From positions 1 to 64,000 of the forward strand of contig CALOBG010000055.1 in assembly GCA_942490995.1 (NCBI GenBank): 64,000 bases of DNA. Direction: 5' to 3'. Positions 24,066 to 31,200 of the stretch are shown in pieces; position 1 is the stretch's first letter, and the number at the start of each line of letters is the position of its first letter. A program made the translations under genes and the position numbers. The notes below the pieces were generated by a model that did not search any database, was not told where the DNA came from, and was given only the letters and a program-made list of their open reading frames with translations. This stretch comes from UBA981 sp942490995 (GTDB lineage: Bacteria > Pseudomonadota > Gammaproteobacteria > Ga0077536).

Positions 24066-26081
24066 ATGACCACGACCCTGCGCACGAACTGCCCGCGTGA
24101 CTGCTACGACGGCTGCGGCATTATTGTCGAACGCCGTGAGAGCGGGCGCCACCGCGTACTCGGTGATCCCGACCACCCGGTATCGCGCGGCAAACTGTGC
24201 AGTAAATGCGCGCTTGCCTATAACGGCGTGTGGCAGGATCCCGCGGCACGCCTGACCACCCCCTTACGCCGCGTCGGCGCGCGCGGCAGCAACGAGTTCG
24301 AAGCCATTTCGTGGGACGAAGCGCTGGACGCCGTCGCCGAACGCATGAACGCCGCGCGCAGCGAGCACGGCGCAGCATCGATCCTGCACACCCATTATTC
24401 CGGCACCCTGTCGCTGATCGGATTCCTGTTCCCGAACCGTCTGTTCAACTACCTCGGCGCCTCCGAAGTCGATCCCGACAGTATCTGCAATGCCGCCGGG
24501 CACGTCGCCTGGAATCTGCAGTTCGGCAGTTCGATCATGGGTTTCGATCCACGCACGGCGAAAGACGCCGGCTGCATTCTGGTGTGGGGCGCCAACCCCT
24601 CCCACTCGGCGCCCCATGCCCACGAGCACTGGTTGCGCGAAGCGCCGGGCAAGGTCGTGGTGGTCGACCCAATCCGCACGGAAAGCGCCGACGCCGCCGA
24701 TCTGCATCTGCAGCCGCGGCCGGGCAGCGATGCGGCGCTCGCCTTCAGCCTGTTGCATTGTCTGCGCGCCGACGGCCATTTCGATAACGACTATATCGCC
24801 GCCCACACCCTCGGCTACGAGGAAATCGCCGCCGACATCGAACGTGCCACCCCGGCCTGGGGCGAAGCGCAAACCGGCGTTGCCGCAGCCGATATCCGTC
24901 AGGCCGCGGCGCTGTACGGCGCCGGACCGAGCCTGCTGTGGTGCGGCCAGGGCCTGCAGCGGCAAACCACCGGCGGCAACATCATGCGCGCCGTCGGTCT
25001 GCTGCCGGCATTGACCGGCAATATCGGCAAACCCGGCGCCGGCTTCTGTTACCTCAACATCACCCCGGTTTTCGCCGGTATCGATCTCGACTGGCTGGGC
25101 GGTGCGCCGATCGCACGTGAAGGCGGTAAGAAGGTCAGCCATATGCACCTCGCCGAGCGCCTCGCCGGCGACGAGTTCAAACTGTTTTTTTCGTGGAACA
25201 CCAATCCGCTGGCCTCGGCGCCGGAGCAGCAGCGGCTGCGCGCCGCGCTCAAGCGCGATGACCTGTACACCGTAGTCTGTGACGTGTTCATGACCGATAC
25301 CGCGCGCCATGCGGACATCGTGCTGCCGGCGGCCAGTTTTCTCGAATATGACGACATCACGTTCAGCTACTTTCATCTGCATATGGGCGCGCAGAGCAAG
25401 ATCAGCGAGCCGCTCGGACAATCGCTGCCCAATGCCGAAATTTTTCGCCGCCTGGCCGCCACCATGGGGCTCGATGAACCGGCGTTGTTTGAAAGCGACG
25501 AAGATCTCATCGCGACCATGATGTCGCAGATGGATCCCGGGTTTGATTTTGAAGAACTGAAGCGGCGTGGCTTTTTTTCGATCAGCGAACAGCCGGCGCC
25601 GTGGTGGTCCGAGCAGCGCTTCGAAACGCCGAGCGGGCGCATTGAGATAGCCTCGAGCGCGGCCGAAGGTATGGGCCTGCCGCGCACCCCGCAGCCGTGG
25701 GCTGACGCCGATCCCGACGATGGCCGTCTGCGTCTGCTGACGCCGGCGTCGAAATGGCGCCTGAACGATTCCTATGCCAACGATCGCCACATCAGCGAGC
25801 GCAGCGGTGGCGCCGCTCTGCATCTGAATCCCAGCGATGCGGCGCGCCTGCGCGTTCACGACGGTACCCGTGTGAAAGTCAGCAACGCCAGCGGCGAAAT
25901 CGCCCTCACCGCGCGCCTCGACGATGCGGTGCTGGCCGGCACGGCGGTGTCGTACAAGGGTCGCTGGCCGAGTCTGGAAGCCGATCAGCGCAACATCAAC
26001 TTCGTGCACCAGGCACAGGTGGCCGATATGGGCGAAAGCACAAGTGTCCACTCAACGCTGGTCAACGTTACTCCGGTCTAG
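24066..26081 (+). CDS. Molybdopterin oxidoreductase (formate dehydrogenase / DMSO reductase superfamily), copy 1
   Basis: A 671-residue Mo/W-bis-MGD enzyme. The N-terminal [4Fe-4S] motif is present as CPRDCYDGC (Cys9, Cys13, Cys17) with Cys45 in GKLCSKC. The likely metal ligand is Cys141 in DPDSICNAAG, at the Ser/Cys/SeCys position of the superfamily. The later blocks (VWGANPSHSAPH, GKVVVVDPIRTESA, KPGAGFCYLN, DVFMTDTARHADIVLPAASFLE and the C-terminal MGD-binding domain LHLNPSDAARLRVHDGT) match the superfamily. There is no Tat signal, so it is probably cytoplasmic. No FeS or membrane partner subunit is adjacent; electrons presumably pass to a separate acceptor. Substrate not assignable. A paralogue lies at 31197. 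Confidence 0.88.
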   Translation: MTTTLRTNCPRDCYDGCGIIVERRESGRHRVLGDPDHPVSRGKLCSKCALAYNGVWQDPAARLTTPLRRVGARGSNEFEAISWDEALDAVAERMNAARSEHGAASILHTHYSGTLSLIGFLFPNRLFNYLGASEVDPDSICNAAGHVAWNLQFGSSIMGFDPRTAKDAGCILVWGANPSHSAPHAHEHWLREAPGKVVVVDPIRTESADAADLHLQPRPGSDAALAFSLLHCLRADGHFDNDYIAAHTLGYEEIAADIERATPAWGEAQTGVAAADIRQAAALYGAGPSLLWCGQGLQRQTTGGNIMRAVGLLPALTGNIGKPGAGFCYLNITPVFAGIDLDWLGGAPIAREGGKKVSHMHLAERLAGDEFKLFFSWNTNPLASAPEQQRLRAALKRDDLYTVVCDVFMTDTARHADIVLPAASFLEYDDITFSYFHLHMGAQSKISEPLGQSLPNAEIFRRLAATMGLDEPALFESDEDLIATMMSQMDPGFDFEELKRRGFFSISEQPAPWWSEQRFETPSGRIEIASSAAEGMGLPRTPQPWADADPDDGRLRLLTPASKWRLNDSYANDRHISERSGGAALHLNPSDAARLRVHDGTRVKVSNASGEIALTARLDDAVLAGTAVSYKGRWPSLEADQRNINFVHQAQVADMGESTSVHSTLVNVTPV

Positions 26082-26102
26082 AACGGCCGCGGCAGTACCG
26101 AT

Positions 26103-26972
26103 ATGACCAGCACGCCGAGTGACGGCTTCGAACACGCCGAGGTGACGCTGCCCGGCGTGCGTCTGCACTACGTCTGCGCCGGGCACGGCGCGCCGGTCGT
26201 ATTGCTGCACGGCTGGCCGCAGAGCTGGTACGAGTGGCGCGAAGTCATGGTGCTGCTCAAGGACGATTACCGGCTCATCGCGCCCGATCTGCGTGGGCTG
26301 GGCGATTCCTCGGTGCCGGACAGCGGTTATGACACCGACACCATCGCCGCCGATATCTGGGCGCTCATGCACGACCACCTGGGCCACCAGCGTTTCGCCG
26401 TGGTCGGGCACGACTGGGGCGGCCCGGTGGCCTACGCGCTGGCTGCCGGCCATCGCGAGTCGGTTACCCGCCTGGCGATCCTCGACGTTGCAATCCCCGG
26501 CGACGGCGCGGCCAATATCAGTCAGGGTGGACGACGCTGGCACCATGCGTTTCACCAGAGCGCCGACCTGCCGGAAGCGCTGGTCGCCGGCCGCGAAGAC
26601 ATCTATCTGGGCTGGTTCTACCGCAACTACGGCGCCCGGCCGGATGCCATCGCGCCGGCGGCGGTGAACGAGTATCTGCGTAGCTATCGTGATCCCGCCA
26701 CCCTTCACGCTGGGTTTGAGTACTACCGTAATATTCCACGCGATATCGAACAGAACCAGGCGCATGTCGCCGCCGGTATGCTGCCCATGCCGGTGCTGGC
26801 GCTGGGCGGCAGCGCGGGCTGGGGACGTGGCGCGGAAGTGCTCGAAAGCTGTCGTCGCGTCGCCAGCGACGTACGCGGCGGGGTGATCGACGATGCCGGC
26901 CACTGGCTGCCGGAAGAACAGCCGGCCGTGATCGCGGCGCGGCTGCACGAGTTCCTTGCCGAGCAGACGTGA
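26103..26972 (+). CDS. Alpha/beta hydrolase, epoxide hydrolase/haloalkane dehalogenase type
   Basis: A 289-residue alpha/beta hydrolase. The oxyanion-hole motif is HGWP (36-39), the nucleophile is Asp104 in VGHDWGGPVA, and the catalytic His lies in DDAGHWLPEEQP (around residue 268). An Asp nucleophile inside G-H-D-W-G-G places it with epoxide hydrolases, fluoroacetate dehalogenases and haloalkane dehalogenases rather than serine esterases. It starts 21 bp after the molybdopterin oxidoreductase and is followed by the CMD protein, so the three may be one transcript. Substrate unknown. Confidence 0.87.
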   Translation: MTSTPSDGFEHAEVTLPGVRLHYVCAGHGAPVVLLHGWPQSWYEWREVMVLLKDDYRLIAPDLRGLGDSSVPDSGYDTDTIAADIWALMHDHLGHQRFAVVGHDWGGPVAYALAAGHRESVTRLAILDVAIPGDGAANISQGGRRWHHAFHQSADLPEALVAGREDIYLGWFYRNYGARPDAIAPAAVNEYLRSYRDPATLHAGFEYYRNIPRDIEQNQAHVAAGMLPMPVLALGGSAGWGRGAEVLESCRRVASDVRGGVIDDAGHWLPEEQPAVIAARLHEFLAEQT

Positions 26973-27049
26973 ATCCCGTTGCGGCGCTCCCCGCCGCCGT
27001 TGCCGCGCCTGTTCGCACCATCCCCGCCACTGCTGGAGTTAAGCCGACG

Positions 27050-27406
27050 ATGAACGAATCCAAACGCGATAAGGGCCGCGCGCTGCTCGAAAAACTGTGC
27101 GGAGATCCTGACGGTGTCAACGCATTTCCGGAAAAATTCCGCGATTACACCCTCGAGCACCTGTTCGGCGACGTCTGGCAGGGCGAAGCGCTGGCGCTGG
27201 CCGAGCGCTCGCTGGTCACCTGCACGATCCTGACCGCGCTGGCCCGCGAGCCCGAACAGCGTTTCCACTTCGCCGCCGCCAGGCGTCTCGGTGTGCCGCG
27301 CGAAAAGCTGCTGGAAATGATCACCCACACCGCGCAATACGCAGGCTGGCCGAACGCTGTCGGTGCGCTGCGCAGCCTGAACGAAGTCTGGCCCGAACAG
27401 GATTGA
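27050..27406 (+). CDS. Carboxymuconolactone decarboxylase (AhpD-like) family protein
   Basis: A 118-residue alpha-helical CMD-domain protein: KRDKGRALLEKLCGDPDGVN, FRDYTLEHLFGDVWQGEALALAERSLVTCTILTAL and QYAGWPNAVGALRSLNEVW match the gamma-carboxymuconolactone decarboxylase fold. The peroxidatic CxxC of AhpD is not present, so a decarboxylase-like or unknown role is more likely. I prefer the ATG at 27050, preceded by GGAG; an in-frame GTG at 26969 would overlap the hydrolase stop by 4 bp and add 27 Ala/Pro-rich residues, and cannot be excluded. It sits between the hydrolase and the ceramidase-like gene. Confidence 0.85.
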   Translation: MNESKRDKGRALLEKLCGDPDGVNAFPEKFRDYTLEHLFGDVWQGEALALAERSLVTCTILTALAREPEQRFHFAAARRLGVPREKLLEMITHTAQYAGWPNAVGALRSLNEVWPEQD

Positions 27407-27424
27407 CCGACCAGACCGGCGACG

Positions 27425-28051
27425 GTGATCGATCTTTATTGTGAACGGCTCGCGCCGGGACTCGGCGGCGAGCCGCTCAATGCGCTGACCAACCTCGGTT
27501 TCCTGTGCGCGGCACTGCTGTGTATGCGTGCCGCGGCGCGTCGTCATCAGGTCGACAGTGCGGTTATGGCCACTGTGCTGTTCGCGATCGGGGTCGGCAG
27601 CACGATGTTCCATACCTTCGCCACGCGCTGGGCGGAATGGCTCGACGTGATCCCGATCGTGGTTTTCGAACTGATATTCCTGGGCTGCTATCTGCGACGC
27701 TTGTGCGGCTGGCGGTCGTCATCAACCGCGCTCGCGCTTGGCGCGTTCGTCGTCAGCCTGGTAGTCGCGGCGTGTCTGCCGCCGTGGTTGAACGGATCGC
27801 TGGGCTATGTGCCGGCCGCGCTTGTGGTCCTCGCCCTGGGCGTCGATTATGCCGGACGCGAGACGCGTTATGGCGTACTCGCCGCGGGTGGTCTGTTTGT
27901 GCTGTCGCTGCTCGCGCGCAGCGTCGATAACGCGCTGTGTCCGTGGTGGCCTTACGGCACGCACTTTGCCTGGCATCTGCTCAATGCGCTGGTGCTGTAT
28001 CTCTTGCTGCGCGCCTTTATCGACAGCCGACGTTATCAGCCGGCCGCCTGA
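27425..28051 (+). CDS. Ceramidase-domain (CREST family) membrane protein
   Basis: A 208-residue polytopic membrane protein with about seven hydrophobic segments and a GTG start (VIDLYCERLAPG). The opening YCERLAPGLGGEPLNALTN and the STMFHTFATRWAEWLDVIPI segment are typical of bacterial ceramidase-domain proteins. The C-terminal THFAWHLLNALVLY gives the His-x3-His metal-binding pair of the CREST hydrolase superfamily, together with the His in the STMFH segment. Eukaryotic relatives cleave ceramide; the bacterial substrate is generally unknown. It begins 18 bp after the CMD gene and is probably the last gene of that operon. Confidence 0.8.
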   Translation: MIDLYCERLAPGLGGEPLNALTNLGFLCAALLCMRAAARRHQVDSAVMATVLFAIGVGSTMFHTFATRWAEWLDVIPIVVFELIFLGCYLRRLCGWRSSSTALALGAFVVSLVVAACLPPWLNGSLGYVPAALVVLALGVDYAGRETRYGVLAAGGLFVLSLLARSVDNALCPWWPYGTHFAWHLLNALVLYLLLRAFIDSRRYQPAA

Positions 28052-28070
28052 CGCGGCGCATTGCAGGCTG

Positions 28071-28942
28071 TCAGAGTCTGCGGCGGCGCAATCCGAGCAG
28101 CAGCGCCGGCGTAAATAACCACAGCGCGGCGGGCAACGGTACGCCGGCCGCAACCAGCGCGGCGGTATTGACCCCGGGCGCGAAGCTGATGTTGAGGCTG
28201 TCGGTGGCACTGACGCTCTGCCCGTCGCCATCGGCGAACGCATACAGGTAAACGCCGAGGTAGAACTGCTGCGCGGTAACGCTGCCGTCGGCAACCACGA
28301 TGCTCAGGGAATCGCTAAGGTTGACGGTGGGATTGGTAGCCGTTTCCTCGAACGGGTTCGGCACCGCGAACGGATCGGCCGGCACCGAGTCAACGCCGCT
28401 TAGAAAAATGAATCCGGTGCCGAGGCTGGCCGCACTGGCGGCGTCGACCGGCGTGTTGAGGAAGCCGGTGAGCGCATCGACAGTGAACAGAAACGCCAGC
28501 GCGCCGAGGCCGGTTTGCATGCCGCCGTTGTCGTTGACGACCGAGCCGGTCAGGGTGACATCGAGGGTAATGGTCTCGCCGCTGCCGGTATAGGTGTAGC
28601 CCTGCACCGCGGCGGCGACCGCGCCGGCGAAACCGTCCGCATTCGAATGCGCGCTTACCTGCAGGTGCGGGAGACTGAGTCCGCCGACGACTTCGGCGTG
28701 CGCCGTGGCGCCGCGCGCCGCATCGCCGATCGTTGACGACGCACTGAGTTGGATAACACCGCCGCCGGCGGCGAAGGCGGCGCCCGGCCCGCCCAGGCCG
28801 TCGATCAGGTTGGCGTCGTCGCACACGCCGGCACAATCCGCGGTGACCACCGAACTCAGGGTGCCCCATTCGGTCAGGGTGCGGCCAGCGCCGGCACATG
28901 CAGGGTCGCGACCAGGATCGCAAGTCTGAACAGCTTTTGCAT
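28071..28942 (-). CDS. VPLPA-CTERM exported protein, disrupted by an apparent frameshift
   Basis: The mature part reads to 28071 and ends with GVPLPAALWLFTPALLLGLR, a VPLPA-CTERM variant of the PEP-CTERM sorting tail (motif, hydrophobic helix, Arg). The body is Gly/Ala/Thr-rich and starts RTLTEWGTLSSVVTADCAG. A start with a GGAG ribosome site at 28942 gives a perfect signal peptide (MQKLFRLAILVATLHVPALA), but that frame hits TGA at 28876-28874. The mature sequence continues in another frame, from about 28885 onward. A single insertion or deletion would join them. Either the gene is a recent pseudogene or the sequence has an error in GGCCGCACCC. Reading the long frame upstream yields unrelated residues with no signal peptide. 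Confidence 0.72.
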
Positions 28943-29061
28943 CACCAGCTCCGTGGGCGTGGACGGTGATGTTGATCCTAGCCGCGCCGGGCCCGCGGAT
29001 CTGCATCCGACGGCCGCCAAAAGTGTGAACCAGGCCACCCTTGGGCCCGGCCACGCGGTGC

Positions 29062-29925
29062 TCAGGGTTCGCTGCCGAGCTTCAGCGGCAACGATTCATC
29101 CCGGATCCATTCCGACATCGAACCATCGTAAACCGCGATATTGTCCTGCCCGCACAGGTTCAGCGCCAGGCAATCCATGGTCGCCGAGATGCCGCCGCCG
29201 CAGTAGGTGATGACTTTGTCCGCTTCCAGCGCGCCGTTGCCGGCGAACAGTTCGCGGAGCTGCGCGGGCGGCAGAAACTCACCCGTTTCGGGGTTGATCA
29301 GGGATCCGTAGAACACGTTATGCGTACCGGGCAGGTGACCGGGCCGGCCGTACTGATTTTTTTCACCGGAATAGACCTCCGGCGACAGCGCATTGATGGT
29401 TACCGCGCCGGCGGTGTCGAGCATGTCGTTCTTGTCCACCCACATCTGCGGGCGCGGCCTCGCGCTCAGTTTCCCGGGCGGGTGTGCCGGCGCTGCGTCG
29501 CTGACCGGGCGTTTTTCGCGCTGCCACTTCTCCCAGCCACCATCGAGCACCGCAACATTGTCGAAACCGATCGAGCGCAACATCCACCATACCCGTGTCG
29601 ACCACATCGGCATGCCGGTGTTGTAAAGCACCACCGCACTGTCGTCGCCGACGCCGTGGCCGGCCATCGTGGCGGCAAAAATTTCGGCGGGCGGCATCAT
29701 GAACGGAATGGGATTATTGCGATCGGACAGCTCCGCGATCACATCGAGGAAGCCGGCGCCGGGGATATGCGCTGCCGCCCACGCCTCGCGGCCGCTGTGC
29801 GGCTGGTAGCCGAATCCGTCGGTTTTCGGCAGCAGGGTGATGGTGGTATCGAAAATGCGCAGGCTGGGGTCATCAAGATGGTCGGCCAGCCAGGCGGTAG
29901 AAACCAGAGGTCCGTTCAGACGCAT
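29062..29925 (-). CDS. Sulfurtransferase with two rhodanese domains
   Basis: A 287-residue thiosulfate/3-mercaptopyruvate sulfurtransferase-like protein. The N-terminal inactive rhodanese unit (STAWLADHLDDPSLRIFDTT; AHIPGAGFLDV; LYNTGMPMWSTRVWWMLR; VLDGGWEKW) is followed by the catalytic unit, whose Cys242 lies in the loop CGGGISA. Classical rhodanese uses CRKGVT and mercaptopyruvate sulfurtransferase CGSGVT; the neutral Gly-rich loop here is closer to the latter. No signal peptide, so it is likely cytoplasmic, moving sulfane sulfur to cyanide or thiol acceptors. The next gene on the same strand is the VPLPA-CTERM gene. Confidence 0.92.
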   Translation of the reverse strand: MRLNGPLVSTAWLADHLDDPSLRIFDTTITLLPKTDGFGYQPHSGREAWAAAHIPGAGFLDVIAELSDRNNPIPFMMPPAEIFAATMAGHGVGDDSAVVLYNTGMPMWSTRVWWMLRSIGFDNVAVLDGGWEKWQREKRPVSDAAPAHPPGKLSARPRPQMWVDKNDMLDTAGAVTINALSPEVYSGEKNQYGRPGHLPGTHNVFYGSLINPETGEFLPPAQLRELFAGNGALEADKVITYCGGGISATMDCLALNLCGQDNIAVYDGSMSEWIRDESLPLKLGSEP

Positions 29926-29996
29926 TACAAAATCTCCCCGTGTTGAGCTCTAAGCCGGATTCTAGCAGGGTGGTGTCGTGAGCTGGCGCAAGGGGC

Positions 29997-30028
29997 AAAA
30001 ACAGCGCCCCGGCGAGGCCGGGGCGCTG
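29997..30028 (-). terminator. Rho-independent terminator for the hydrolase gene at 30130
   Basis: Perfect 11-bp stem CAGCGCCCCGG (30002-30012) / CCGGGGCGCTG (30018-30028) with a 5-nt loop. On the minus strand it is followed by five T residues (A run 29997-30001). It lies about 100 bp after the stop of the minus-strand gene at 30130. Confidence 0.85.
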
Positions 30029-30129
30029 CGTTCCCGAGGGAACTCGGACACGGCCGGTGTGGAAGCCGCGTCCTTGCCAATTCCTACGTCCGATCAGATG
30101 CGTTGGATCACTCGCGCCGCGGTTGGCCC

Positions 30130-30963
30130 TCAGGCATTGACGCGGCGCACGAACTCGGCCAGTTCGCGGTTGAAACGCTCGCTGTCCTCGATGAACGGTC
30201 CATGGGCAATGTCGTCATACCAGGATGCGGTCGCGGTTTTGCAGTGTGCGAGGATCAATTCCGACATCGCCGGCAGGACCGTGATATCGGCGCGGCCGTG
30301 GGTCACCAGCGCCGGTACCTCGAGCGTCGCCAGCACGTCGCGAGCATCGACGTCGCGCGCAGCGAGGCTCGCACGCACGTCCGGGCGCGCCGTCATGTTC
30401 CAGCACAACACCCGCTCGTAATCGAAGCGCGACAGCTTGGCAGCAAAACACTGCTCGATGAACTTGCGCATGCCGTCGATGCTGGTTTCCAGATCAGTGG
30501 ATGTCGCGGCGGCAAAATTGTCGTAAAAGCCGGGTCCGATCACGGTGCCGAGCGCGGCCTCGTTGAGCTGCACCGAGGCGCACACAAAGTTGATCCCGGC
30601 GATATGGCGATCGCCATGGGCGCGGACGTAGTCGGTCATGACCAGGCCGCCGTACGACCAGCCGACCAGCACCGGACGGGCCAGCTTGAGACCGGCGATC
30701 ACGGCCTGCACGTCGTCGGCCCACAGTCCGGAGTCGGTATACGCGCCCTGGTCGAGCGGCGCTTCGGACATGCCGTGCCCGCGCAGGTCCATGGCGACGA
30801 GATGAAATTCATCGGCCAGCGTGCTTTCGACCTGCTTCAGCCAGGTCATATAACATTGCGACCAGCCATGGATGAACACGATCGCCGGACCGGCGCGGTT
30901 ACCCCACTCCATGACGTTCAGCCGCAGGCCTCCGCCGCCGATGACGGTATGTTGATTGCGCAT
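30130..30963 (-). CDS. Alpha/beta hydrolase, serine type
   Basis: A 277-residue hydrolase. The HGWSQ oxyanion motif (32-36), the nucleophile Ser103 in VGWSYGGLVM, the acid in HGRADITVLP and the His in DDIAHGPFIED form the usual catalytic triad. It belongs to the broad family of lactonase, peroxidase-like and ester hydrolases (non-haem chloroperoxidase-like). Unlike the Asp-nucleophile hydrolase at 26103 this is a true serine enzyme. It is monocistronic with its own terminator, and is divergent from the 40-codon ORF and molybdopterin oxidoreductase. Confidence 0.88.
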   Translation of the reverse strand: MRNQHTVIGGGGLRLNVMEWGNRAGPAIVFIHGWSQCYMTWLKQVESTLADEFHLVAMDLRGHGMSEAPLDQGAYTDSGLWADDVQAVIAGLKLARPVLVGWSYGGLVMTDYVRAHGDRHIAGINFVCASVQLNEAALGTVIGPGFYDNFAAATSTDLETSIDGMRKFIEQCFAAKLSRFDYERVLCWNMTARPDVRASLAARDVDARDVLATLEVPALVTHGRADITVLPAMSELILAHCKTATASWYDDIAHGPFIEDSERFNRELAEFVRRVNA

Positions 30964-31077
30964 GATTTTCCGTTGAACCCTCGAATGTCGACCTTGAGTG
31001 TAACCGCAGCGCGCGCCATTGCCACCGGTGGTGACGCATAATAGCCTGCCTGTACGACCGCCGAGGAAGTCATTGCC

Positions 31078-31200
31078 ATGTCACTCAGCATCTTGCCCAA
31101 TCCGTTCGCCTGCATCCTGCCGGATTTTCGTACCGGCAGCCGCGCGGCAGCGTCACAGACGAACATCGAACGGCTGCTGATAGAAGGCCCGTCGATATGA
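31078..31200 (+). CDS. Small ORF (40 aa) translationally coupled to the downstream oxidoreductase
   Basis: MSLSILPNPFACILPDFRTG and a further 20 residues ending IERLLIEGPSI, with a good GAGGAAG ribosome site 8-14 bp upstream. Its stop overlaps the start of the molybdopterin oxidoreductase as ATGA (31197-31200), the standard geometry for translational coupling. No family is recognised. It could be a leader peptide that sets translation of the downstream gene, a short real protein, or a remnant. The downstream gene has no ribosome site of its own outside this ORF. Confidence 0.5.
   Translation: MSLSILPNPFACILPDFRTGSRAAASQTNIERLLIEGPSI

Noticed and set aside
24264..26051. A 595-codon open frame antisense to the molybdopterin oxidoreductase.
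   Set aside because: Compositional shadow; the plus-strand gene carries all superfamily motifs.
28943..29054. Upstream extension of the VPLPA-CTERM reading frame to 29054.
   Set aside because: The extension reads as unrelated Gly/Arg/His-rich residues without a signal peptide, whereas the alternative frame gives a perfect signal peptide at 28942.
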